A stretch of 64,000 nt of DNA, from the NCBI GenBank assembly GCA_023375785.1, contig SZWC01000093.1, positions 306,933 to 370,932 on the forward strand, in the 5' to 3' direction. Below, in pieces: positions 35,701-46,092 of the stretch (position 1 is the first letter of the stretch; every line of letters starts with the position of its first letter). Position numbers and translations under genes: made by a program. This stretch comes from Penium margaritaceum. Lineage: Eukaryota > Streptophyta > Zygnematophyceae > Desmidiales > Peniaceae. The notes under the pieces are model-generated. The model did not search any database, was not told the DNA's origin, and saw only the letters and a program-made list of their open reading frames with translations.

Positions 35701-36540
35701 TATGTTACCCGGCTTTGGTTTCTGTGACCCGACTCTGGTTTTTGTGACCCGTCTTTGGTTTCTGTGACCCGGCATTGGTTTCTTTGACCTGGGTTTTGTT
35801 TCTGTGAGCCGGCTTTAGTTACTGTGACCCGGCTTTGGTTTCTGTTACACTGCTTTGGTTTCTGTGTCCAGGCTTTGGTTTCTCTGACCCGGCTTTGGTT
35901 CTGTGACCTGGCTTTGGTTGCTGTGACCCGGCCTTGGTTTCAGTGATCCGGCTTTGGATTCTGTGACCCGGCTTTGGTTTCTATGACCGGGCTTCTGTTT
36001 CTATACTCCGGCTTTGGCTTGTTGACCCGGCTTTGGTTTTGTGACCCGACTTTGGTTTCTGTGAACCGGATTTGGTTACTGTGACCAAGCTTTTGTTTCG
36101 CTGACCTGGCTTTGGTTTTTGTGACCCTGCTTTGGTTTGTGTGATCCGGCTTTGCTTTCTGTGACCCGGCTTTGTTTTATGTGACTCGGCTTTGGTTTCT
36201 GTGACATGGCTTTGGTTGCTCTGAGCCGGCTTTGGTTCTGTGACCCGGCTTTGGTTTCTGTGACCCTGCTTTGGTCTCTGTGACCGGCTTTGATTTCTCT
36301 GACCCAGTTTTGGTTTCTCTGATCCGGCTTTCGTTTATGTGGCCCAACTTTTGTTTCTGTGATCCGGCTTTCATTTATCCAACTTTGGTTTCTTTGACCC
36401 GGCTTTTGTATCTGTGACCTGTCTTTGGTTTCTATGACCCGGCTTTCGTTTGTGTGACCTGGCTTTGCCTTATATGAACTGGCTTTGGTTTATGTGACCC
36501 GGCTTTGGTTTCTATGACCCGCCTCTGGTTTATGTGACTA
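32753..36540 (+). repeat. 20-bp satellite array (TTTGGTTTCTGTGACCCGGC), block 1
   Basis: Head-to-tail copies of a 20-bp unit, most often TTTGGTTTCTGTGACCCGGC, with point variants and occasional 1-2 bp indels. The array starts directly after the 87-bp coding repeat and contains a 428-N gap. Recurrent longer phrases (TATCCAGCTTTGG near 32775, 34437 and 36375; GGCTTTGTGTGAC about 305 bp after the first two) show an older higher-order arrangement. ORFs on either strand (Lys/Pro/Gly/His/Asn-rich on minus) are repeat translations. Confidence 0.96.
33357..33784. other. Assembly gap (428 N)
   Basis: A run of N inside the 20-bp satellite; both flanks are the same satellite. Confidence 0.99.
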
Positions 36541-39500
36541 GGTCACAACAATGGCACAATTAAGGCACAACAAGGGCGCAACTAGGACGCAGCCAGGCGC
36601 AACTAGGGTGCAACTAGGACGCAACTAGGGCGTAACTAGGGCGCAACTAGGGCGCAATTAGGTCGCAATTAGGGCGCAACTAGGTTGCAACTAGGGCGCA
36701 ACTAGAGCGCAGCTAGGACGCAACTATGGCACAACTAGGGCGCAATAAGGGCGCAGCTGGGAGCAACTAGGGCGCAACTAGGGTGCTACTAGGGCGTAAC
36801 GAGGGCGCAACGAGGGCACAACTAGGGTGCAACTAGGGTGCAATTTGGGCGCAACTAGGGCGCAACTAGGACGCAACTAGGGCGCAACCAGGGCGCAAAT
36901 AGGGCGCAACTAGGGTGCAACTAGGACGCAACTAGGGCGCAACCAGGGCGCAAATAGGGCGCAACTAGGGTGCAACTAGGACGCAACTAGGGCGCAACCA
37001 GGGCGCAAATAGGGCGCAACTAGGGTGCAACTAGGACGCAACTAGGGCGCAACCAGGGCGCAAATAGGGCGCAACTAGGGTGCAACTAGGGCGCAAGTAG
37101 GACACAAGTAAGACGCAACTAGGGCACAACTAGGGCGCAACTAGGGCACAACTAGGGTGTAATTAGGGCGCAACTGGGGGCAACAAGGGCGCAACTAGTT
37201 TGCAACTAGGTTGCAACCAGGGCACAACTAGGGCGCAACTAAGGCGCAACTAGGCCACAACTAGGCGGCAACAATGGCGCAACTGGGGGCAACTATGGCG
37301 TAACTAGGGCGCAAATTGGGCGCAACGAGGGCACAACTAGGGCAAAACTAGGACGCAACTAGGGCGCAACTTGGGCCCACCTAGGGCGCAACTAGGATGC
37401 AACTAGGACAAAACTAAGGTGCAACTGGGGCGCAAATAGGGCTCAAGAAGGATGCAACCAGGGTGCAACTATGGTACAACTAGGGCGTAGCTAGTGCCCA
37501 ACTGAGGCACAACTAGGGCGCAAGTATGGTGCAAGTAAAGCGAAAGTAGGGTGCAACTTGTGCGCAACTAGGGCGCGCACTCAGGGTGCAACTAGGGCGC
37601 AACTAGGGTGCAAGTATGGCGCAAGTAGGGTGCAAGTATGGCGCAACTAGGGTGCAACTAGGGCGCAAGTAGGACACAAGTAAGACGCAACTAGGGCACA
37701 ACTAGGGCACCACTAGGGCGTAGCTAGTGCCCAGCTGAGGCGCAACTAGGGCGCAAGTAGGGCGCCAGTAGGGTGTAAGTTTGGTCCAATAAGAGCGCAA
37801 GAAGAGCGCAGCTAGGGTGCAACTAGGGCGCAACTAGGACGCACCTAGGGCGCAAGTTACGTGCAACTAGGGCGCAACTAGGGCGCAAGTAGGGCTAAAG
37901 ATGGACGCAAGTAGAGCGCAACTAGGGCGCAACTGGAGCGCAACTAGAGCGCAGTTAGGGCGCAACTAGGGTGCAACTAGTGTGCAAGTTGGGTGCAACT
38001 ACGACGCAATTAAGGCGCAAGTAGGGCGCAAGTAGGGCGCAACTAGAGTGCAACTAGGGCGCAACTAGGGCGCAACTAGGGTGCAAGTAGGGTGCAACTA
38101 GGGCGCAACTAGAGTGCAAGTAAGACACAACTAGGGCGCAACTAGGGCGCAACTAGGGTGCAACTACTGCGCAAGTTCGGCGCAGCTAAGGCGCTACTAA
38201 GGCGCAACTAGCGCGCAAGTAGGGCACAAGTAAGACGCAACTAGCGCGCAACTAGGGCACAACTAGGGCGTAGCTAGTGCCCAACGAAGGCACAACTAGG
38301 GCGCAAGTAGGGTGCAATGAGGGGGCAAATAGGTTGCAACTAGGGCACAACAAGGGCGCAACTAGGGCGCAACTAGGGCGCAACTAGGGCGTGACTAGGG
38401 CGCAACTATGGGCCAACTAGGGCGCAACTAGGGCACAACTAGGGCACAACTAGGTTGTAAGTAGGGCACAACTAGGGTGCAACTAGGGCGCAACTAGGAC
38501 GCAACTAGGGCGCAACTAGGGCGCAACTAGGGCGTGACTAGGGCGCAACTAGGGGCCAACTAGGGCGCAACTAGGGCACAACTAGGGCACAACTAGGGTG
38601 CAACTAGGGCGCAAGTAGGGTGCAACTAGGATGCAACTAGGACGCAACTAGGGCACACCTAGGGCACAGCTAGGATGCAAATAGGTCGCAACTAGGGCGC
38701 AACTATGGCGCAATTAGGACGCAAGTAGGGCGCAACTAGGGCGCAACTAGTGCGCAACCAGGGTGCAACCAGGGCGCAACTAGGGCGCAACTAGGGCGCA
38801 TCCAGGGTGCAACCAGGGCGCAAATAGGGCGCAACTAGGGTGCAACCAGGGCGTAACTAGGGCGCGACTAGGGCACAACTAGGGTGCAACTAGGGCGCAA
38901 GTAGGGTGCAACTAGGATGCAACTAGGACGCAACTAGGGCACACCTAGGGCACAGCTAGGATGCAAATAGGTCGCAACTAGGGCGCAACTATGGCGCAAT
39001 TAGGACGCAAGTAGGGCGCAACTAGGGCGCAACTAGTGCGCAACCAGGGTGCAACCAGGGCGCAACTAGGGCGCAACTAGGGCGCAACCAGGGTGCAACC
39101 AGGGCGCAAATAGGGCGCAACTATGGTGCAACCAGGGCGTAACTAGGGCGCGACTAGGGCACAACTAGGGTGCAACTAGGGCGCAAGTAGGGCGCAACTA
39201 AGATGCAACTAGGGTGCAACTAGGGCACAACTAGGACGTAGCTAGTACCCATCTAAGGCGCAATTAGGGCGCAAGAAGGGCGCCAGTAGGGTGTAAGTAG
39301 GGTGCAATAAGGACGCAAGAAGGGCGCAACTAGGGTACAACTAGGGCGCAGCTAGGACGTGACTAGGGCACAACTAGGGTGCAACTAGGACACAAGTAGG
39401 GCGCAAGTAGGGCGCAAGTAGGGCGCAACTAGGGCACAACTAAGGCACAACTAGGGTGCAACTAGGGCGCAACTAGGACGCAACTAGGGCGCAACTAGGG

Positions 39501-40652
39501 CGCAACTAGGGCACAACTAGGGCGCAACTAGGGCGCATATAGGGCGCAGCTTGGGCGCAACTAGGGCGCAACTATGGCGCAACTAGGGCGCAACGAGGGC
39601 GCAACGATGGCGCAACGAGGGCGCAACAAGGGCGCAACGAGGGTGTAACTAGGGTGTAACTAGGGTGCAACTATGGCGGAACTAGGGCGCAACTAGGGTG
39701 AAACTAGGGTGCAACTTGTGTGCAAGTTGGGTACAACTAGGGCGCAACTAAGGCACAACTAGGACGCAAGTATGACGCAAGGATGACGCAACTAGGGTGC
39801 AAGTAGGGGACAACTAGCACGTAGTTAGTGCCCAACTGAGGCTCAACTAGGGCGCAAGTAGGCGCCAGTAGGGCGCAAGAAAGGTGCACTAGGGTGCAAG
39901 TAGGGCGCAACTAGTTTGCAACTAGGGCGCAACTAGGGCGCACCTAGAGCGCAACTAGGATGTAACAAGGGTACAACTTGGGCGCAATTAGGACGCAACT
40001 AGGGCGCAGCTATGGTGCAACTAGGGCGCAAGTAGGGCGCAACTAGGGCGCGGCTAGGGCGCGACTAGGGTGCGACTTGGGCCCAACTAGGGCGCAACTA
40101 GGGGGCAACCGGGGCGCAACCAGGGCGCAACTAGGGCGCAAAGAGGGTGCAACTAGGGCGCAACCGGGGTGCAACCAGGGCACAACTAGGGCGCAACTAG
40201 GGCACAAATAGGGCGCAACTAGGGCACAACTAGGGTGCAACTAGTGTGCAAGTTGGGCGCAACGAAGGCACAGCTAAGGCGCAGCTAGCATGCAAGTACA
40301 GCACAAGTAGGACGCAACTAGGGCGTAACTAGGGCACAACTAGTGCGTAGCTAGTGCCCAACTAAGGTACAACTAGGGCACAAGTTGGGTGCCAGTAGGG
40401 CGCAAGTAGGGTGCAGTAAGGGCAAAAATAAGGTGCAACTAGGGCGCAGCTAGGGTGCAACTAGGGCGCGACTAGGGCGCAACTAGGGCGCAGCTAGGGC
40501 GCAGCTAGGGCGCAACTAGGGTGCAACTAAGGCGCAACTAGGGCGCAACTAGGCCGCAACTAGGGCGCAACTAGGTCGTAAATAGGGCGCAACTAGAGTG
40601 CAACTAGGGTGCAACAAAGGCGCAAGTAGGGCGCAAGTATGGCGCAAGTAGG
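36541..40652 (+). repeat. 11-bp satellite array lying between two 20-bp arrays
   Basis: About 4.1 kb of AACTAGGGCGC-type units with sharp edges: the left junction reads GTGACTAGGTCACAAC and the right reads GCAAGTAGGCTCGGCC. It contains a 55-bp block repeated about four times near 36871-37090, and a duplication of about 286 bp (copies starting near 38596 and 38882). The phrase TAGCTAGTGCCCAACTGAGG or a variant occurs near 37487, 37722, 38272, 39237, 39822 and 40347. The unit orientation matches the 14498-27895 array. Confidence 0.95.
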
Positions 40653-43600
40653 CTCGGCCTATGTTTGTGTGTCTCGGCGTTGGTTTCTGTGACCCGGCTT
40701 TGGTTTCTATGGCCTGGCTTTGGTTTCTGTGACTCAGCTGTGGTTTCTGTGACCCGGCTTTGGTTTCTATGGCCTGGCTTTGGTTTCTGTGACTCAGCTG
40801 TGGTTTCTGTGACCCGGCTTTGGTTTCTATGGCCTGGCTTTGGTTTCTGTGACTCAGCTGTGGTTTCTGTGACCCGGCTTTGGTTTCTATGGCCTGGCTT
40901 TGGTTTCTGTGACTCAGCTGTGGTTTCTGTGACCCGGCTTTGGTTTCTATGGCCTGGCTTTGGTTTCTGTGACTCAGCTGTGGTTTCTGTGACCCGGCTT
41001 TGGTTTCTATGGCCTGGCTTTGGTTTCTGTGACTCAGCTGTGGTTTCTGTGACCCGGCTTTGGTTTCTATGGCCTGGCTTTGGTTTCTGTGACTCAGCTG
41101 TGGTTTCTGTGACCCGGCTTTGGTTTCTATGGCCTGGCTTTGGTTTCTGTGACTCAGCTGTGGTTTCTGTGACCCGGCTTTGGTTTCTATGGCCTGGCTT
41201 TGGTTTCTGTGACTCAGCTGTGGTTTCTGTGACCCGGCTTTGGTTTCTATGGCCTGGCTTTGGTTTCTGTGACTCAGCTGTGGTTTCTGTGACCCGGCTT
41301 TGGTTTCTATGGCCTGGCTTTGGTTTCTGTGACTCAGCTGTGGTTTCTGTGACCCGGCTTTGGTTTCTATGGCCTGGCTTTGGTTTCTGTGACTCAGCTG
41401 TGGTTTCTGTGACCCGGCTTTGGTTTCTATGGCCTGGCTTTGGTTTCTGTGACTCAGCTGTGGTTTCTGTGACCCGGCTTTGGTTTCTATGGCCTGGCTT
41501 TGGTTTCTGTGACTCAGCTGTGGTTTCTGTGACCCGGCTTTGGTTTCTATGGCCTGGCTTTGGTTTCTGTGACTCAGCTGTGGTTTCTGTGACCCGGCTT
41601 TGGTTTCTATGGCCTGGCTTTGGTTTCTGTGACTCAGCTGTGGTTTCTGTGACCCGGCTTTGGTTTCTATGGCCTGGCTTTGGTTTCTGTGACTCAGCTG
41701 TGGTTTCTGTGACCCGGCTTTGGTTTCTATGGCCTGGCTTTGGTTTCTGTGACTCAGCTGTGGTTTCTGTGACCCGGCTTTGGTTTCTATGGCCTGGCTT
41801 TGGTTTCTGTGACTCAGCTGTGGTTTCTGTGACCCGGCTTTGGTTTCTATGGCCTGGCTTTGGTTTCTGTGACTCAGCTGTGGTTTCTGTGACCCGGCTT
41901 TGGTTTCTATGGCCTGGCTTTGGTTTCTGTGACTCAGCTGTGGTTTCTGTGACCCGGCTTTGGTTTCTATGGCCTGGCTTTGGTTTCTGTGACTCAGCTG
42001 TGGTTTCTGTGACCCGGCTTTGGTTTCTATGGCCTGGCTTTGGTTTCTGTGACTCAGCTGTGGTTTCTGTGACCCGGCTTTGGTTTCTATGGCCTGGCTT
42101 TGGTTTCTGTGACTCAGCTGTGGTTTCTGTGACCCGGCTTTGGTTTCTATGGCCTGGCTTTGGTTTCTGTGACTCAGCTGTGGTTTCTGTGACCCGGCTT
42201 TGGTTTCTATGGCCTGGCTTTGGTTTCTGTGACTCAGCTGTGGTTTCTGTGACCCGGCTTTGGTTTCTATGGCCTGGCTTTGGTTTCTGTGACTCAGCTG
42301 TGGTTTCTGTGACCCGGCTTTGGTTTCTATGGCCTGGCTTTGGTTTCTGTGACTCAGCTGTGGTTTCTGTGACCCGGCTTTGGTTTCTATGGCCTGGCTT
42401 TGGTTTCTGTGACTCAGCTGTGGTTTCTGTGACCCGGCTTTGGTTTCTATGGCCTGGCTTTGGTTTCTGTGACTCAGCTGTGGTTTCTGTGACCCGGCTT
42501 TGGTTTCTATGGCCTGGCTTTGGTTTCTGTGACTCAGCTGTGGTTTCTGTGACCCGGCTTTGGTTTCTATGGCCTGGCTTTGGTTTCTGTGACTCAGCTG
42601 TGGTTTCTGTGACCCGGCTTTGGTTTCTATGGCCTGGCTTTGGTTTCTGTGACTCAGCTGTGGTTTCTGTGACCCGGCTTTGGTTTCTATGGCCTGGCTT
42701 TGGTTTCTGTGACTCAGCTGTGGTTTCTGTGACCCGGCTTTGGTTTCTGTGACCTAGCTTGGTTCCTGTGACCCAGCTTTGGTTTCTGTGACCCGGCTTT
42801 GGGTTTTGTGACCTGGCTTTGGTTTTTGTGACCTGGCTTTGGTTTCTGTGACCCGGCTTGGGTTTATGTGACTTGGCTTTGGTTTCTGTGACCCGGCTTC
42901 GCTTTTTGTGACCCGACTTTGGTTTTTGTGACCCGGCTTTGGTGACTGTAACCGGATTTGGTTTCTGTGACCCGGCTTTTGTTTCTCTAACTTGGCTTTA
43001 TTTTTGTGACCTGGCTATGGTTTGTGTGACCCGGCTTTGCTTTCTGTGACCCGGCTCGGTTTTCTGTGACTCGGCATGGTTTCTGTGATCCGGCTTTGGT
43101 TGCTGTGATCCGGCTTTGCTTTCTGTGACCCGGCTTTGGTTTTTGTGACCCTGTTTTGGTTTCTGTGACCCGGCTTGGATTTCTGTGACCCAGTTTTGGT
43201 TTCTCTGACCCGGCTTTTGTTTCCGGGGCCCAGCTTTGGTTTCTGTAATCCGGCTTTGGCTTATCCAGCGTTGGTTTCTTTGACCTGGCTTTGGTTTTTG
43301 TGACCCGTCTTTGGTTTCTATGAGCCGGCTTTTGTTTCTGTGACCTGGCTTTGCTTTCTATGACCTGGCTTTGGTTTGTGTGACCCGGCTTTGGTTTCTG
43401 TGACCCGCCTTTGGTTTTTGTGACTCAGCGTTGGTTTCAGTGACCCGGCTTTGGTTTATGTGTCCCGGCGTTGGTTTCTATGACCTGGTTTTGCTTTCCG
43501 TGACCCAGCTTTAGTTTTGTGCCCTGGCTTTTGTTTATGTGACCCGGCTTTGGCTTATGTGACCCGGGTTTGTGTGACCGGCTTTGGTTTCTGTGAACCA

Positions 43601-44275
43601 GATTTGGTTTCAGTGACCCAACTTTGGTTTTTGTGACCCGACCTTGGTGTATGTGATCCGGCTTTGGTTTATGTGACCCGGTTTTCATTTCCGTGACCCG
43701 GCTTTGGTTTTTGTGACCCAGCTGTGGTTTCTGTGACCCGGCTTTGGTTTATGTGACCCGGCTTTGGTCTTTGTGACCCGGCTTTGATTTCAATGACCCG
43801 GCTTTGCTTTATGTGACCCGGCTTTGGATTATGTGTGCCAGCTTGGTTTATGTGACCCGGCTTTGGTTTTTGTGACCCAACTTTGGTTTATGTGACCCAT
43901 GCTTTGGTTTCTGTGACCGGCTTGGGTTTCTGTGACCCGGCTTTGGTTTATGTGACCGGGCTTTGGTTTGTGTGACCGGACTTTGGTTTATGTGACCCTG
44001 CTTTGGTTTCTGTGACCCGGCGTTGGTTTCTGTGACCCGGCTTTGGTTTCTGTGACCCAACTTTGATTTATGTGACCCGGATTTGGTTAATGTGACCTGG
44101 CTTTGGTTTCCGTGGCCTGGCTTTGGGTTACGTGACCCAGCTTTGGGTTCTGTGACCCGGCTTTGATTTCTGTGACCCGGTTTTGGTTTATGTGACCCAG
44201 CTTTGGTTTCTGTTACCGGGTTTGGTTTCTGTGACCCGGTTTGGTTTCTAAGACCTACATTGGTTTATGTGACCA
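40653..44275 (+). repeat. 20-bp satellite array, block 2
   Basis: Same family and orientation as 32753-36540. The first 2.1 kb is a perfect 60-bp higher-order array (listed separately). The rest is variable and shares its phrase order with block 1: TATCCAGCGTTGG near 43258, then GTTTGTGTGACCGGC about 307 bp later. It ends near 44275, where GC-rich non-satellite sequence begins. Confidence 0.95.
40681..42748 (+). repeat. 60-bp higher-order array, 34 perfect copies
   Basis: Three 20-bp variants (ending in GACCCGGC, GGCCTGGC and GACTCAGC) repeat as a 60-bp block. 40681-42720 is exactly 34 blocks with no difference visible, plus a 28-bp partial copy. Because 60 is a multiple of three it produces a 695-codon open frame (40665-42752) of identical 20-residue repeats. 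That frame has no independent sign of being a gene. Confidence 0.96.
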
Positions 44276-45273
44276 TGTTTACATGAAATCTGCCGCGCAC
44301 GTAAATCTTCCGCGAGGGAGACCGAGTCATGGACTTCCGCGATGGAGTTGAGGCAAGTGAGGGGTGTTCTTTGGGCAAGAGGAGAGAGTCACAGTTGATC
44401 CACATGGTGGAGGGGCGGAATGGGCATCTTTATGGGCTTGTGTGGGACTGTTTATGGGTGTGGGGAAGGCTGGAATTGTGCCTGGTGGTAGACCCGCGGA
44501 ATTGTGTGTTCAGAGACAATGGCTTCATATTTGGGGTTCCGCGGAAGAGGCAAGGTGAGGGCAGGGGGTGCGTCTGCGGATTAGGCATCTTGGGAGGGGA
44601 ATTTGGGTGACTTTGGGGTCCGCGGAAGGCCTCGAAAGATGGTGCAAGGTTCAGCCGCGGATTTGGGTTGTTTGGGATGCTATCGGAGCAAGTTTTGGGT
44701 ACGCGGAGGGCGTGAGAAAGTGCCATGATGGTCAGGAGCAGAATGGGCCTGATTGGGAAGGTGTTTTGTGTCTAGGGTGAGGAGGAAGGGCCGCGGAATG
44801 GTGCTGGGTGCCTAACCCGCGGAATTGCCTTGCCAGTAACAAAAGAAGGGTGAGTTGAAATGCCGCGGAAGAGGTGGAAAGTTGCCACAATGTTGACCCG
44901 CGGATTTGCCACACTTCTGATGGTGATGGAGTCACTTGTGTGGACAAGAGGGGTGCGGAAAGAGGCATCCATGTGTATCCGCGGATTTGGTATTTAGAGG
45001 AGAGGCGTGTGAGGACAGAACAAGAGGCACAAGTGGTGCGGACAAAGGGAAGGGTCACACAAGGTGCGGAAGTGTTGTACAAGACGCGGGAAGACAACCG
45101 GACCAAGAGTGGCGGGAACCACAAGGCGCGAAGACCAAGAAGTGGCGGGAGGCGGCGCGACGAGCAAGGAGGAAGCAATGGTGGCACTTACCTCGCGGAT
45201 GGGAATAAATTAGTGGTGGTAGTGGGTGTGAATGTAAGGGGGCCGCGATGCGGCGGGGAAGGGTGTAGCGGAC

Positions 45274-45402
45274 TATATAATGGGCTTAGTTGCATCAGTG
45301 TGGTGTTCGGACTTGAGTTGGATTCGGGCTTGTGGACTTGTGTTCGGTTGACATGAGTTAATCAAGCTCATTGCCTTACAACCTTGTCTCTCTCTCTCTT
45401 TC
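45274..45402 (+). promoter_or_regulatory. Candidate promoter: TATA-like box and CT-rich leader
   Basis: TATATAA occurs at 45274-45280 in an otherwise GC-rich context. It is followed by a leader of about 140 bp that ends in a (TC)n tract beginning near 45387, just before an ATG in strong context at 45422. TATA plus a CT-rich 5' leader is common in plant core promoters and in LTR U3/R regions. No transcript evidence is available. Confidence 0.35.
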
Positions 45403-45421
45403 ATCTCAGCACTCTGTCACC

Positions 45422-45499
45422 ATGGAATCCGCAAGCAAATCTGAGGACTCTGAAGATGACAAAAGGTATTCCGCGGAACCACTCACAAGACTGGCCTGA
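45422..45499 (+). CDS. Short ORF or first exon with strong start context
   Basis: The ATG at 45422 sits in CACCATGG, an excellent eukaryotic initiation context, 142 bp after a TATA-like box. The ORF is 25 codons, acidic and Ser/Lys-rich (MESASKSEDSEDDKRYSAEP), ending at a TGA at 45497. A possible 5' splice site, AAAAGGTATT near 45465, would make it a first exon, but no matching downstream exon was recognised before the satellite at 46086. It could equally be a short upstream ORF or chance. No function is assigned. Confidence 0.25.
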   Translation: MESASKSEDSEDDKRYSAEPLTRLA

Positions 45500-46092
45500 C
45501 GCAAGTGAAGAGCGCTGAAGAGTGCCCAAGTGACCGCGGAAGTGGATGGGTGGCCCTTGGACAACTCTCAAGAGAGCGGAAGGAAGGATATTGGGCCTCT
45601 GCCACGTGATTTCTGTGTCTCTGTCTTGGTTCCGCGGATTTGCCATGTTGTATGCTTGAGAGGAGTGATGGAATCCGCAATAGGGGTGTCGCCAAAGTGA
45701 CTAAGGGGTGGGAATGCGAAATGGGCCTGTTTTGGGGGTGTAGAGGGTGCAAAATCCGCGGAATAGGGGCTGCATAAGTGGGCCATGTGTGTATCCGCGG
45801 AATTGCCATGTTAGAGGCACTGGGGGGGAAGCCAAATCCGCGGACTAGGGGTGTTCCGGGAGGGGGTGATGGAGTTCCGCGGAATTGCTATGTCAGAGGG
45901 GTGGTGTGAAGTGAGGAAAGACTACTTGTGAGTGATCCATTGTGACATTGTGTCATGGTGAATGTAGAATGAAGTCTTATGGTGTGCGGAAGGAGGAGAT
46001 GTGCGGAGAACAACATGGAAGGCGCGGAAGTGAAGTGACATCGCGGAACAACGACGAGCGCGGCAAAAAAAGGGCCAACACACCAAGTTTTG

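Larger units (their letters stand above)
44276..46085. other. GC-rich non-satellite island with dense CCGCGGA words
   Basis: About 1.8 kb of unique-looking sequence between two 20-bp satellite blocks. By eye it has about 16 CCGCGG hexamers, all followed by A (for example near 44495, 44543, 44620, 44660, 44791, 44816, 44863, 44898, 44981, 45472, 45632 and 45795-45877). Several continue as CCGCGGA(A/T)TTGCCATGT. Short ORFs (44329-44610, 44874-45356 on plus; 44732-45187 on minus) have no recognisable domain. The segment may be host intergenic or regulatory DNA, or a diverged element terminus. A TATA-like site and a short ORF with good start context are listed separately. Confidence 0.6.

Noticed and set aside
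40665-42752. 695-codon ORF as a repeat protein gene
   Set aside because: It is wholly explained by a perfect 60-bp satellite block. There is no promoter, no non-repeat domain and the same satellite elsewhere is not open.
44276-46085. tRNA or rRNA genes in the non-satellite island
   Set aside because: No A/B-box pair, cloverleaf or rRNA core sequence was recognised by eye.
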